DNA from: Fuerstiella sp.
GTDB lineage: Bacteria; Planctomycetota; Planctomycetia; Planctomycetales; Planctomycetaceae
Length of the DNA: 64,000 nt
Direction: 5' to 3'
Assembly (NCBI GenBank): GCA_022447185.1
Contig: JAKVAY010000041.1
Coordinates: 33,775 to 97,774, forward strand
Shown piece after piece: positions 41,374 through 51,689 of the stretch (its first letter is position 1; every line of letters begins with the position of its first letter). The notes beneath the pieces are model-generated. The model did not search any database. It had not been told where the DNA came from and saw only the letters and a list, made by a program, of their open reading frames with translations. The translations under genes and the position numbers were made by a program.

Positions 41374-42498
41374 ATGACCCGACAGCCACTCTCTCTGGAT
41401 ATGGTTCACTGCCACGAACGGCAGCAACGCGTGTGTACCCAGTTTGCTGAACTGGGAATTGATCGGGCTGTCTTCGTCTCCCCCGAAAACGTCCAGTACC
41501 TCACAGGGTTTCGACCTCATCGGCTGCTGCATGCGGTCGTCTGTCTCGAATCAGACGGCACGTGTACGCTGGCTGTTCCAAATTCTGAACCGGAAGGAAT
41601 TGCTGCTGATAAGGTCCTGACATATGAGGCTCAGTGGCATGCTACGTTGCGGCAGGAACAGGTGGAAATTGCGGCCGGACTTCTGGCCGATTCAGTTGGT
41701 CTTGGTACTCATCGACTTGGCATCGAATTTTCAGAACGTTGTCCACATCTGATTCGTGCATTCGGTGTCTCACATGATTTCCAGGAACAGCTCGCCGATA
41801 TCGATCCTGTGCTTTGGCGACAACGCCGCCACAAGGACCCGGACGAAGTGGTGATGATTCGCCGGGCGATTGACTGCACGTCAGCCATGTATGCCAGGGC
41901 TCGGGAAATTATCAGGCCGGGAATTAGTGAACTGCAGGTGTTCAGTGAACTTCACGCAGCCGCAGTTGACGTCGCTGGTGAGCCACTTCTGGCTCTTGGA
42001 AATGACTACCAATGTAATTCGCCTGGCGGTGTTCCACGCGACCGACCTGTTCAGGACGGCGAACTTTATATACTTGATCTCGGCCCGTGTTACCGTGGCT
42101 ATTACGCCGACAATTGTCGGACGATTGCCGTTTCCGGTCAGCCGACCGATGTGCAACACGAAGCATGGCAGGTGATTGTTGACGTACTGGATATGGTTGA
42201 ACGTTCGGTGCGGCCAGGGATTTCCTGTCGGGATTTGTTTAATCAGGCCAAAACAATGCTTGATGAGTATAGGCCGGATGCGTTTAGCCATCATCTGGGC
42301 CATGGATTTGGTTTGTACCCTCATACCGCTCCGCATCTCAACCCACACTGGGATGACACATTCGAAGAAGGCGATACCTTTACCGCGGAACCCGGGCTGT
42401 ATGCCGAGGAACTGCGAGCTGGAATTCGACTGGAGCAGAATTACATCGTCACGAGCGACGGCGTCGAAAAAATGACGAATTTTTCCCTGGAGATGTGA
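41374..42498 (+). CDS. M24-family metallopeptidase (Xaa-Pro aminopeptidase/dipeptidase type)
   Basis: 374 residues from the ATG at 41374; an upstream GTG would add 21 unlikely residues. It has an N-terminal creatinase-like domain and a C-terminal pita-bread fold with the five metal ligands in order: Asp in I-L-D-L-G-P-C, Asp in Y-Y-A-D-N-C-R-T, His in H-H-L-G-H-G-F-G, Glu in F-T-A-E-P-G-L-Y and Glu in I-R-L-E-Q-N-Y. It probably releases or cleaves Xaa-Pro peptides in the cytosol. It is convergent with the ABC-F gene. Confidence 0.9.
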   Translation: MTRQPLSLDMVHCHERQQRVCTQFAELGIDRAVFVSPENVQYLTGFRPHRLLHAVVCLESDGTCTLAVPNSEPEGIAADKVLTYEAQWHATLRQEQVEIAAGLLADSVGLGTHRLGIEFSERCPHLIRAFGVSHDFQEQLADIDPVLWRQRRHKDPDEVVMIRRAIDCTSAMYARAREIIRPGISELQVFSELHAAAVDVAGEPLLALGNDYQCNSPGGVPRDRPVQDGELYILDLGPCYRGYYADNCRTIAVSGQPTDVQHEAWQVIVDVLDMVERSVRPGISCRDLFNQAKTMLDEYRPDAFSHHLGHGFGLYPHTAPHLNPHWDDTFEEGDTFTAEPGLYAEELRAGIRLEQNYIVTSDGVEKMTNFSLEM

Positions 42499-42544
42499 CG
42501 CCTGATCGGCCATTCGTGATTTGGTATTCACCCGCAGCACCGTG

Positions 42545-44347
42545 TCAAGAATTGTGCAGCTCTTCCAGTTCTTCCCAGCGGGAGCAGGCGATTTCCAGTT
42601 GTTTTGTGAGTGACTGCAGCGACGCAGTTGCTTCAGCAATCACCGAAGAGTCCTGCCGATAGAATTCCGGATCAGCCATCTGTTCGTGCAGTTGCGACTG
42701 TTGATCTTCCAATGCCGCAATTTCATCCGGAAGTCCATCCAGTTCTCGCTGTTCTTTGTAACTGAGTCTTGTTTTTATCGGCGAACCGGTGGTCTTTTGC
42801 TTGTGTGTCAGTTGAAGTTTTTTTTCCGGTTGAAGAACAGGTTCCGGTCGTTGACGAAGATAGTCGTCGTAGCCTCCGTCGTATTCACGTACAACACCAT
42901 CAGGGTCAAATGCGATGGTGCTGGTTACGACATTGTTGAGGAACGCTCGGTCGTGACTGATGAGCAGTACTGTTCCGGAATACTGACTGACGAGCTCTTC
43001 CAGTAACTCCAGTGTTTCCGCATCCAGGTCGTTGGTGGGTTCGTCGAGGACCATGACATTCGATGGTTGCCGGAACAGTTTTGCCAGCATCAGTCGGTTT
43101 TGTTCTCCACCGGAAAGATACCGCGCGGGCCGACGTGCTCGTTCCGGCGTGAACAAAAAATCCTGCAGATAGCCGTAGACATGCTTGTTCCTGCCGTTAA
43201 TCTGAAGGGTGTCCTGTCCTTCACCAATGTTTTCGACGACGGTCCGAGTTTCATCGATCGATTCCCGCAGTTGATCGAAATAGATGATCTGCAGATTGGT
43301 GCCGGTACGGACTGAGCCAGAACTTGGCGTCAGTTCGCCGAGCAGGATTTTGACGAGTGTGGTTTTGCCGGCACCATTCGGCCCGATAATTCCGACCCGG
43401 TCCCCGCGCGAGATCGATGTCGAGAAACCTGCGACGACAGGATGTCCTTCCCAGGCGAATGTGATCTCCTTCGCTTTCAGAACGAGTTGGCCCGACCGCT
43501 CTCCATCGGCAGTTTCCATACGCACGTTGCCGATTCGGATACGACGCTGACTGCGTTCTTTTCGCATGTTTTTCAAAGCTCGTACACGGCCTTCGTTCCG
43601 TGTACGACGCGCCTTAATTCCTTTCCGAATCCATACTTCTTCTTCAGCCAGTCTGCGATCAAAGGCAGCATCCTGTTTCGCTTCGGAATCCAGAAGTTCC
43701 TGACGACGTGCCAGGAATGTGTTGTAGTCGCAGGTCCAGTCGAACAGTCGTGCTCGGTCAATTTCTATGATTCGAATGGCCAGTTGCTGCAGAAAGACGC
43801 GGTCGTGAGTCACAAAGATAATCGCTCCGGAATACCCGTTGAGAAAACGTTCCAGCCAGGCGATTGATTCCACGTCCAGATGGTTTGTCGGTTCGTCGAG
43901 GAGCAGTACATCGGGTTCGGAGACCAGTGTCTGAGCCAGCAGTACCCGCCGCTTCATACCGGAACTAAGAGATGCAAATGACGCGTCGGACTGCAGATGG
44001 AGACGCGACAATACGCGGTCGACTTTCTGCTGGTGTTTCCAGTCGGACTGGTCCGAGTCTGACGAGTCGACGTTCAGCCCCTGTCGAACAATGCTGGCTA
44101 CGTCGACGTGACTCTCGTCGGGAACTTCCTGAATGAGCCTGCCGATGGTTACCGTATCATCGATGATGATACTGCCGTCATCCGGAATCAATTCACCGCA
44201 CAGCAACTTAAGCAGTGTAGATTTGCCAGTACCATTCCGACCGACAAGACCGATGCGTTCACCGGATTCCACTGCGAAGTTGATCTCGTCGAATAGCAGC
44301 GGTCCGCCGTGAGTGAACGTGAGGTTGCGGACAGAAAGAAGGGACAT
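42545..44347 (-). CDS. ABC-F family ATPase (Uup/EttA-like)
   Basis: 600 residues from M-S-L-L-S-V-R-N-L. There are two ATP-binding cassettes and no membrane segment. The first has Walker A G-R-N-G-T-G-K-S-T, signature L-S-S-G-M-K-R-R and Walker B L-L-L-D-E-P-T-N-H-L-D. The second has G-P-N-G-A-G-K-T-T, L-S-G-G-E-Q-N-R and M-V-L-D-E-P-T-N-D-L-D. An Arg/Lys-rich interdomain linker (about 240-285) and a C-terminal coiled coil (about 530-600) are the Uup-like layout. ABC-F proteins bind the ribosomal E site and modulate translation. The start at 44347 places the first beta strand right after Met. Confidence 0.93.
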   Translation of the reverse strand: MSLLSVRNLTFTHGGPLLFDEINFAVESGERIGLVGRNGTGKSTLLKLLCGELIPDDGSIIIDDTVTIGRLIQEVPDESHVDVASIVRQGLNVDSSDSDQSDWKHQQKVDRVLSRLHLQSDASFASLSSGMKRRVLLAQTLVSEPDVLLLDEPTNHLDVESIAWLERFLNGYSGAIIFVTHDRVFLQQLAIRIIEIDRARLFDWTCDYNTFLARRQELLDSEAKQDAAFDRRLAEEEVWIRKGIKARRTRNEGRVRALKNMRKERSQRRIRIGNVRMETADGERSGQLVLKAKEITFAWEGHPVVAGFSTSISRGDRVGIIGPNGAGKTTLVKILLGELTPSSGSVRTGTNLQIIYFDQLRESIDETRTVVENIGEGQDTLQINGRNKHVYGYLQDFLFTPERARRPARYLSGGEQNRLMLAKLFRQPSNVMVLDEPTNDLDAETLELLEELVSQYSGTVLLISHDRAFLNNVVTSTIAFDPDGVVREYDGGYDDYLRQRPEPVLQPEKKLQLTHKQKTTGSPIKTRLSYKEQRELDGLPDEIAALEDQQSQLHEQMADPEFYRQDSSVIAEATASLQSLTKQLEIACSRWEELEELHNS

Positions 44348-44735
44348 GTGATGTCGTAACTGAACGCTGAGGTTGTCTTGCCGACCATAAACATGCAACT
44401 ATCGCAGATCATGCCGCAGATGTCATGTTGGAATCGCAAGATCAATATTTGCTCTCATGCTTTCCGGATGCTCTGTCTTGAGGCGGCGCGGAATCGAGAT
44501 CAGTCAGTCCGCGACCCCTGAATCGGATGCGGAATGATCTCCTGGATTCTGTGCTGTATTCTGTTGCACAGGAGTTCCAAATTTGTCTGGGAAATTAGGG
44601 CCGGAGAATTTGCGATTCAGATCTTTTCTGCTCCATTCGGAAATGATCCGGGCGCCGTTGGCTTTCTGGGGTTAACTATGTCACGCAGCGTCTGCGATCA
44701 ATTGATCAGAACAAACTGGTTCGCGGCGTGCTCCT
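44348..44735. other. Intergenic region, no supported gene
   Basis: About 390 bases upstream of the ABC-F gene and downstream of the ABM-domain gene, both on the minus strand. A plus-strand frame at 44534-44776 has no family signature and runs into the ABM gene. The ABC-F promoter should lie here, but I saw no convincing pair. Confidence 0.45.
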
Positions 44736-45041
44736 TTACGCTGACTCAAGAATTCGGAGTTCTGCCGATTCGATGAAATCCTGGACTTTTGGGCGATACG
44801 CTTCCATATGTGGCGCAACGAGGTGTGCATTCAGCGAAGGCAATGACGTCCATTTTTCGACGATTGTGACGCGATTTCCATCCGTATTCTGATTGTCCAG
44901 TCCGGTTGAAGTATCGATTGTGGGGCCATATTCGATGCAGCCGTCTTCCTTAAGGACTTCGGGAACAATAGCGCGGAATTCCTTCAGGAAATTTTCCCTC
45001 TGGTCGGGCTTGCAGATAATGGTCACGATCACGGTAATCAT
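44736..45041 (-). CDS. ABM-domain (antibiotic biosynthesis monooxygenase-like) protein
   Basis: 101 residues from the ATG at 45041 (M-I-T-V-I-V-T-I-I-C-K-P-D-Q-R-E-N-F), where the single ABM ferredoxin-like fold begins; the frame is open further upstream but reads as non-protein. Typical marks are E-D-G-C-I-E-Y near residue 32, V-T-I-V-E-K-W-T-S and L-N-A-H-L-V-A-P-H-M. Small ABM proteins act as cofactor-free quinol monooxygenases (YgiN-like) or in haem breakdown. Which applies here is not readable. Confidence 0.85.
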   Translation of the reverse strand: MITVIVTIICKPDQRENFLKEFRAIVPEVLKEDGCIEYGPTIDTSTGLDNQNTDGNRVTIVEKWTSLPSLNAHLVAPHMEAYRPKVQDFIESAELRILESA

Positions 45042-45271
45042 CAGTAAAATGTCTTTTTCAATGAAGTTGTTCCGGCAGTCAGTTTGTCTCAGCATATCGC
45101 TGGCATTCGGAAAATCCGAGTCTGAAATCCGAAACAAAAAATTTCAGAACGGGTCGACGGCGGATTCGATGTGTTCAACCAGCGCTGAACGTGAGGTCGA
45201 TCCATCGTTTTCTTTTTCCTGAATGCACCGGACCAGCTGTGTTTGACTTCCCCGTGTCGCGGAGACCTACG

Positions 45272-45661
45272 ATGAATCAATTGACGGAGAGGCCCATTGT
45301 ACGATGGTTGTCCTTTGGTGTGATGATCGTGTTGTGTCTTCAGAATGGTGGATGTGGTCGCACGCCGCAGCCGTCTCACGGATTTTTCGGCATCATTCTT
45401 GTGGATCCCGCTGTCACACCGTTGGTGATCGAGGGATTTGTCCCTGACAGTCCTGCTGCAAACAGTGGGCTTCAGTCCGGTGACCTGCTGCTTCGTGTTG
45501 ATCGCCACCGCGATCCAGCGAATGATCAGCTGATTGCTGTTATGGAGCAGTATGTCCCGGGTGACAGCGTTGGAATCCGTGTCAATCGGGGGAACGAGGA
45601 GCTGGAGTTTCGAGTGGAACTGGTGAGTTCCGAGTTCATTGAACGGGCGATGTCCCAATAA
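45272..45661 (+). CDS. Secreted PDZ-domain protein
   Basis: 129 residues from the ATG at 45272, with GGAG at 45261-45264 seven bases upstream. An N-terminal hydrophobic segment (10-22) ends at N-G-G-C-G, a possible but imperfect lipobox. A single PDZ domain follows (I-E-G-F-V-P-D-S-P-A-A-N-S-G-L-Q-S-G-D-L-L-L-R-V-D), filling the rest of the protein. PDZ domains bind C-terminal peptides of partner proteins, but no protease domain is attached. It is convergent with selO. Confidence 0.82.
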   Translation: MNQLTERPIVRWLSFGVMIVLCLQNGGCGRTPQPSHGFFGIILVDPAVTPLVIEGFVPDSPAANSGLQSGDLLLRVDRHRDPANDQLIAVMEQYVPGDSVGIRVNRGNEELEFRVELVSSEFIERAMSQ

Positions 45662-45784
45662 CCGGTATCTGTGGAACGGGTCTGAGTGCGAACCTCTCTG
45701 AAGGACACGTCGTTTTCGATTCGTGACCAGTGTCCATCCATTGGTATCAGCACGTCCGATGAGCCGGATTGGCGAAGAAGAGCT

Positions 45785-47248
45785 TCAGGTTCCACAGAAC
45801 GTAGCCTGAACAACTTCATCCGGCATCGGGGCAGATTCGTAGTTTGCCCATTCCGGCTGTTTGGCGAAAGGGTGTTTCAGGATTTCGTTGAAGCGCTGGA
45901 AGGGTTCGAAATTTCCATGATTTCCTGCCTGAATCGCTTCTTCAATGCGATGGTTGCGCGGAATGAACACCGGGTTCGTTTGCCGCATTAAGTCCAACGC
46001 CTGATTGAGACCAACACTCTGCAGCCGTGCCCGCCAGTTGTGCAGCCAGGACGTGATTACTGCGGGTTCGTTGAACAGATTGATGACGATTTCATCGTTG
46101 TTCTTTTCGAGTGCATCAGACAGATGGCGGAATACCAGTGTAAAGTCGGCCTCACCATCGGCCATTGCGGTCAGCAGTGTTTGCACAAGATTCCAGTCAA
46201 AATTTGTATCACCAGATTCCAGTCCAATCTTTGCCGTGAAGCGTCTCTGTAGTGCGTTGCTGTGGTGATCGGGAAATAATTCGAGCGCTGTTTGTGCCGT
46301 GGCAATTGCCCGTTGGTGATCGTCATCGAAAAGTGGCAGCAGCGTTTCTGCAAAGCGGCTCAGGTTCCAAAGGCCGATCGATGCCTGATTTGCATATGCG
46401 TAGCGGCCATGATGATCAATTGAGCTGAATTTCTTTTGCGGATGATACGTGTCCAGAAATGCGCACGGACCGTAGTCGATTGTCTCTCCAGACACTGACA
46501 TATTGTCGGTATTCATGACTCCGTGGATAAACCCAAGCTGCATCCAGTGGGCGATCAGATCAGCCTGGCGTTCGATCACACGTTCCAGCAGTGCAAGATA
46601 AGGATTTGGAGCCTCTTTCGCGTCGGGGTAGTGACGCGAAATCACATAGTCAGCAAGGATTTTAAGGTTGTCGTCGTCTTGCCGGGCGGAGAACCACTGA
46701 AAAGTACCGATACGAACGTGTGACTGTGCCACACGAGTAAAGACTCCACCGGGTGTCATCCCTTCGCGGATGACTTGATCACCGCTGGCGACAGCGGCGA
46801 GAGCTCGCGTAGTTGGTACACCGAGGGCAGCCATGGCTTCAGAAACGATGTATTCGCGCAGGACCGGGCCCAGTGCGGATCGTCCGTCGCCTCGGCGCGA
46901 GAAAGTTGTTGGGCCGGAGCCCTTCAGTTGAATGTCTCGACGGATTCCATCGTTGTCGACGACTTCACCAAGAAGAATGGCCCGTCCGTCACCGAGCTGG
47001 GGTGAAAAGCCGCCAAACTGGTGTCCGGAGTAAGCCATTGCCAGGGGATCCGCACCCTCCGCTCGCTGGTTCCCGGCAAGGATGGCCAGACCTTCCGCTG
47101 AATCGAGTTGGTCGACATCGATCCCAAGCTCAATTGCCAGGTCGAGGTTCAGCCGAATCATTTCCGGCGCACTGACCGGCGTCGGTTCATTCCGTTTGAA
47201 GAATGCGTCCGGCAGGCGGGCGTAAGTATTGTCGAAATGGAACGGCAT
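45785..47248 (-). CDS. selO: Protein adenylyltransferase SelO (YdiU family)
   Basis: 487 residues, full family length. SelO is a pseudokinase-fold enzyme that transfers AMP from ATP to Ser, Thr or Tyr of target proteins. Family marks are A-Y-S-G-H-Q-F-G-G-F, Q-L-G-D-G-R-A-I-L-L-G-E, L-K-G-S-G-P-T-T-F-S-R-R-G-D-G-R, G-V-M-N-T-D-N-M-S and D-Y-G-P-C-A-F-L-D. The C-terminus ends F-C-G-T, so Cys takes the position three from the end that is Sec or Cys in the family. It is divergent from the haem protein at 47454. Confidence 0.96.
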   Translation of the reverse strand: MPFHFDNTYARLPDAFFKRNEPTPVSAPEMIRLNLDLAIELGIDVDQLDSAEGLAILAGNQRAEGADPLAMAYSGHQFGGFSPQLGDGRAILLGEVVDNDGIRRDIQLKGSGPTTFSRRGDGRSALGPVLREYIVSEAMAALGVPTTRALAAVASGDQVIREGMTPGGVFTRVAQSHVRIGTFQWFSARQDDDNLKILADYVISRHYPDAKEAPNPYLALLERVIERQADLIAHWMQLGFIHGVMNTDNMSVSGETIDYGPCAFLDTYHPQKKFSSIDHHGRYAYANQASIGLWNLSRFAETLLPLFDDDHQRAIATAQTALELFPDHHSNALQRRFTAKIGLESGDTNFDWNLVQTLLTAMADGEADFTLVFRHLSDALEKNNDEIVINLFNEPAVITSWLHNWRARLQSVGLNQALDLMRQTNPVFIPRNHRIEEAIQAGNHGNFEPFQRFNEILKHPFAKQPEWANYESAPMPDEVVQATFCGT

Positions 47249-47453
47249 GGGTGCTGGTTATGAGAGCGGGACCATTGCGAAACCATGACTTAACAGGGAT
47301 GCCCCTATGAGGCAACAGGGCCAGGGCGGGAATGTGACGGATCGCGGCTTGTTTGCACTGCCGCGGGCAATCATACTCTTATTCTTCGCGTCGATGAGCA
47401 TTTTCCGTCCTTTGCACATCAACACTCAACAGACCATCTAAACGAATCCACAA

Positions 47454-50105
47454 ATGAATCGTCAAAAATTTCGATCGGCACCGATGGGTATCGCTCTCAC
47501 GGTCACTATTTGCTTTGCCGCCACAGTATCGCCGCGTGTATTGGCACAGAACCCGGATTCCACACCACCAGATTCAGCTGAGAAGCAAGCCACGCAGAAG
47601 ACAACTAATGATGAACCGGTCATTGGTGTTAACGAGGCAACTCCGGTTGATCTCATCAACGTGGCCGATGGATTTCGGGTTGAGTTACTTTACTCAGTCC
47701 CGAAGACCGAGCAGGGGTCGTGGGTCAACCTTTGCACCGACGACAAGGGACGAATTCTGGTCAGTGATCAATTCGGTGGACTGTATCGTATTACTCCACC
47801 TCTGCCAGGACAGCCGGTTGATTTCTCTGCCGTCGAATCGGTTCCGGCGGATATTCGAGCTGTCAACGGTATGGTCTGGGCGTTCGGTGCGCTGTATGTC
47901 GGTGTCAATGACTATGAGAAGGAATTTCCATCCGGGCTTTACCGCATCACCGACAGTGATGGCGATGACCGACTGGACAGGGTCGAGTTGCTGCGTGAGC
48001 TCTTATCAGGACTTGACCACGGTGTGCACGCTGTGATGCCGACGCCTGATGGCAAAGCTCTGTTTCTGGTTACCGGGAACAATGTTCGACCACCGGAACT
48101 GGCAGAAAGTTCTCCCGTCCGTCGTGTTTGGGGGGAAGATCACCTGCTTCCGAGTATGCCGGATGGACGAGGTCATAATCGTGGGGTGCTGGCACCGGGC
48201 GGTATCATCTATCGTGTTTCTCCGGACGGAGCGTCCGTTGAAGCTTATGCTTCCGGGTTTCGCAACGTTTTCGACGCTGCGATTAATCATGACGGTGAGT
48301 TGTTCACGTTCGATGCTGATATGGAGTACGATTTCAATACACCGTGGTATCGTCCGACTCGGATCTGTCATGTTGTTAGCGGCGCGGAATTTGGCTGGAG
48401 AAACGGTGCGGGGAAACGGATGCCGTTCTACCCGGACAATCTGCCGAGTGTCCTGGATATCGGACCAGGCTCACCGACGGGGATGACCTTTGGCTACGGT
48501 GCTGACTTTCCGGCGAAGTATCAAAAGGCGTTGTTCGCCCTCGACTGGAGCTGGGGAAAACTTTACGCCGTGCATCTGAAGCCACAAGGTTCATCGTATA
48601 CCGCAACACGGGAAGAGTTCATCACGGGAGCACCGTTACCAATCACAGACGCCATTATCCATCCGCTGGATGGAGCTATGTATTTCACTATTGGCGGGCG
48701 ACGTGTGCAGTCCGGACTCTACCGAGTGACATACATTGGTGAAGAATCGACAGATCCGGTCGACATAAAACCTGTCGCCAGTGAAATGAGGAATACACGT
48801 CATGCTCTGGAAGCCTATCATGGCAGGCAGGATCCACATTCGATCGATTTTGCATGGCCTTACCTGGCTCACAGCGATCGATTCATTCGATTTGCTGCGC
48901 GAACTGCCCTTGAGCATCAATCTGTCGAGACGTGGGCCGAAAGGGCGTTCGCTGAATCAGATCCGGAGAAGCAGGTTGTTGCGCTGCTGGCGTTGGCTCG
49001 CGTCACCGGCGTCTGTCCGCAACATCGCACTGATCAGACACCCGAAGTTGACATTGCGATGCGGGACAGGCTGCTGGAAGCGATCACAGCGATCGATGTG
49101 TCCAGCCTGCAGTTGACGTACCAATTGACCCTGCTGCGGACGACGCAGATTGTTCTCAACCGGTTTGGGCAACCGGATGAACGCATGATTCAGTCGTTGA
49201 TTGACAGTTTCGATCCTTTGTTTCCGGCCGATTCCCCGGAGTTGAACTGGTTTCTGTGCGAGACGCTGGCGTGGCTTCAGGCACCGATGACTGCAGCAAA
49301 GGCCATTGCGCTGATTCATGCGGCACCGAATCAGGAAGAGCAGGTGCAGTACGCGCGATCAATCCGAATGCTGAAATCCGGATGGACTCCGGAACTGCAC
49401 ACCGCCTACTTTGAGTGGTTCCTCAAGGCGGCCAACTATCGGGGAGGTGCCAGTTTCGAACAGTTTATTCAGTTCATTCGTGATGATGCAGTCACATCAC
49501 TCACGGATGAAGAAAAAGAGTCGCTCGCAGACATTCTGGCCAGGAAGCCCGTGAAGAAATCAGTCCTTGAAAACCTGGGAGAAGTCTTTGCCGGACGGTC
49601 CGAAACGAAGTGGACACTCGATGAATTATCAGCGGCAGCTCGTACGGATCTCAAACATCGGGATTATGACAACGGGCGTCGCATGTTTGCAGCGGCGGGG
49701 TGTTACGCCTGCCATCGGTTTAATAATCAGGGGGGGAATACCGGTCCCGATTTGACGTCCGCCGGTCGCCGATACTCTCCCCGTGACCTGCTGGACCAGG
49801 TCATTAATCCAAGCCGGGTGATCAACGATCAGTTTTCCGCAGTGACAGTCGTGACAGAATCCGGACAAACGCATACGGGTGTCGTTGTCAATCTCTTCGG
49901 CGATTCAATCATGATCAATACGGATCTGACTGATCCCTACAAGCAGATCAACATCGATCGCAAACAGATCGAGGAACTGGTCGTTTCGAAAACATCGCCG
50001 ATGCCGGTCGGACTCTTTAATCGAATGACCAAAGACGAGATTCTTGATTTGAGTGCTTTTCTAATCAGCGGTGGTGATCCTGAGCACGAATTGTTTGGTA
50101 ACTGA
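47454..50105 (+). CDS. Secreted PVC-type haem-binding propeller protein
   Basis: 883 residues with a signal peptide cleaved near A-31 (V-L-A-Q-N). A propeller region (about 70-420; G-F-R-V-E-L-L-Y, D-D-K-G-R-I-L-V-S-D-Q, Y-A-S-G-F-R-N-V-F-D, E-F-G-W-R-N-G) precedes HEAT-like helices. The Pirellula/Verrucomicrobium-type haem domain holds the single site C-Y-A-C-H near residue 745, then G-P-D-L-T-S-A-G-R-R-Y and D-E-I-L-D-L-S-A-F-L. Same architecture class as the protein at 11542-14856, with different inserts. It probably has an envelope oxidoreductase role with an unknown substrate. Confidence 0.85.
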   Translation: MNRQKFRSAPMGIALTVTICFAATVSPRVLAQNPDSTPPDSAEKQATQKTTNDEPVIGVNEATPVDLINVADGFRVELLYSVPKTEQGSWVNLCTDDKGRILVSDQFGGLYRITPPLPGQPVDFSAVESVPADIRAVNGMVWAFGALYVGVNDYEKEFPSGLYRITDSDGDDRLDRVELLRELLSGLDHGVHAVMPTPDGKALFLVTGNNVRPPELAESSPVRRVWGEDHLLPSMPDGRGHNRGVLAPGGIIYRVSPDGASVEAYASGFRNVFDAAINHDGELFTFDADMEYDFNTPWYRPTRICHVVSGAEFGWRNGAGKRMPFYPDNLPSVLDIGPGSPTGMTFGYGADFPAKYQKALFALDWSWGKLYAVHLKPQGSSYTATREEFITGAPLPITDAIIHPLDGAMYFTIGGRRVQSGLYRVTYIGEESTDPVDIKPVASEMRNTRHALEAYHGRQDPHSIDFAWPYLAHSDRFIRFAARTALEHQSVETWAERAFAESDPEKQVVALLALARVTGVCPQHRTDQTPEVDIAMRDRLLEAITAIDVSSLQLTYQLTLLRTTQIVLNRFGQPDERMIQSLIDSFDPLFPADSPELNWFLCETLAWLQAPMTAAKAIALIHAAPNQEEQVQYARSIRMLKSGWTPELHTAYFEWFLKAANYRGGASFEQFIQFIRDDAVTSLTDEEKESLADILARKPVKKSVLENLGEVFAGRSETKWTLDELSAAARTDLKHRDYDNGRRMFAAAGCYACHRFNNQGGNTGPDLTSAGRRYSPRDLLDQVINPSRVINDQFSAVTVVTESGQTHTGVVVNLFGDSIMINTDLTDPYKQINIDRKQIEELVVSKTSPMPVGLFNRMTKDEILDLSAFLISGGDPEHELFGN

Positions 50106-50382
50106 ATGGTCGAGTGTGGTTTGTGGAGTGCAGAGTGGCTCTGGTCCCCAAACCACGCCAGCCGACTCGAATCAGTCTGGCCAGTGGTTCGGATGTCGTG
50201 GAACAGATCGATGTGGTCACCGGAGAATTGCAGTTGCTGTGACGGTCTGACCATTGCCGTTTGACCTTTTGTCGCTGTATTCCAAGAATCTGCAGGAACG
50301 CATCTGGAACTGCTTCATCAAACGAAAGTTCGAGATGACTCAGCATACGCCACTCGCATCACATAAACAGCAAGCAAACGGC

Positions 50383-51681
50383 ATGAATAATCAACAGCTT
50401 TATGAACGCGCTCGTCAGCTTATCCCTGGTGGCACACAACTGTTGAGTAAGCGGCCCGAGATGTTTGCGCCGGATGTGTGGCCGGCGTACTACCGGGAAG
50501 CGAAGGGCTGCGAGATTGTTGATCTGGATGGTCGTCGTTTTGTCGACATGTCGACAAACTGCGTGGGAGCCTGTCTGCTGGGTTATGCCAATGAACACGT
50601 GGATCGGGCCGTTCAGCAGCGCGTTCAGTCCGGATCCATGTGTACTCTCAACAGTCCCGATGAAGTGGAACTGGCGGAGCTGCTGACTGAACTGCATCCG
50701 TGGGCCGACATGGTGCGTTACGCGCGCGCCGGTGGTGAAGCGTTGTCCATCGCGGTGCGAATTGCTCGTGCTGCGACTCGTCGTGATCAAATTGCATTTT
50801 GTGGCTACCACGGCTGGTCGGACTGGTATCTGGCTGCCAATCTGTCGGGTGAGGTCTTGGGAGCACATCTTTTGTCGGGACTCGATCCGGCAGGTGTGCC
50901 GCGGGGTCTGGAAGGCACTGTCTTTCCATTTCAGTACGGTGACCTCGATGCACTGCGTGAAATTGTTCGCAACAACACTCCGGCAGCGATTGTCATGGAA
51001 CCGTTTAGACAACGATATCCGGAACCGGGATTTCTGGAAGGAGTTCGGCAACTGGCAGATGAGTCAGGCACAGTTCTGGTGATTGACGAAGTCAGCAGCG
51101 GCTGGAAATTTCATTGCGGTGGCGCACATATGAAACTTGGCATCGAGCCGGATATGGCTGTGTTTGCCAAAACGATCAGTAACGGATATCCGATGAGCGC
51201 AGTGATTGGTCGAAGTCAGGTGATGGACGCTGCCCAGACTTCATTCATCTCCAGCACCTACTGGACCGACGGGATCGGACCGGCGGCGGCGATTGCCACG
51301 ATTCGGCAGATGCAGCAGATTGATGTCCCTGCTCATCTGGAATCGACGGGGGCCCGTGCCATGAAAAAATGGACAGAACTGGGGCAGCAGTACGACGTTC
51401 CGGCGCAGGCGGCATCGCTTCCGGCGATGTCTGCCCTGAAGTTTGATCATCCGCAGCAACTGATGATGCACACACTATTTACCAGTCGCATGCTGGATCA
51501 CGGCTACCTGGCAGGAAGCGGTTTCTTTCCGACGCTCGCTCACACTGAACAGCATGTGGATGGTTTTATCGACGCTGCAGGCGAAGTCTTCACAGAAATC
51601 CGGGACGCGATTGTGAACGATGATCTGGAGTCACGACTGAAGACGCCGGTGAGGCAAACCGGATTTCAGAGGTTGACTTGA
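50383..51681 (+). CDS. Class III PLP-dependent aminotransferase (glutamate-1-semialdehyde aminomutase-like)
   Basis: 432 residues from M-N-N-Q-Q-L-Y-E-R-A-R-Q-L-I-P-G-G; starts at 50254 and 50335 are less likely. PLP-fold marks are S-G-S-M-C-T-L-N-S-P-D-E, G-Y-H-G-W-S-D-W-Y, V-L-V-I-D-E-V-S-S-G-W, and the Schiff-base Lys in F-A-K-T-I-S-N-G-Y-P. It resembles GSA-aminomutase-like enzymes used in secondary or amino-sugar metabolism; it is not clearly the haem-pathway HemL. It opens the 50-63 kb metabolic region and is convergent with an SDR gene (8-base gap). Confidence 0.85.
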   Translation: MNNQQLYERARQLIPGGTQLLSKRPEMFAPDVWPAYYREAKGCEIVDLDGRRFVDMSTNCVGACLLGYANEHVDRAVQQRVQSGSMCTLNSPDEVELAELLTELHPWADMVRYARAGGEALSIAVRIARAATRRDQIAFCGYHGWSDWYLAANLSGEVLGAHLLSGLDPAGVPRGLEGTVFPFQYGDLDALREIVRNNTPAAIVMEPFRQRYPEPGFLEGVRQLADESGTVLVIDEVSSGWKFHCGGAHMKLGIEPDMAVFAKTISNGYPMSAVIGRSQVMDAAQTSFISSTYWTDGIGPAAAIATIRQMQQIDVPAHLESTGARAMKKWTELGQQYDVPAQAASLPAMSALKFDHPQQLMMHTLFTSRMLDHGYLAGSGFFPTLAHTEQHVDGFIDAAGEVFTEIRDAIVNDDLESRLKTPVRQTGFQRLT

Positions 51682-51689
51682 ATCCCGAC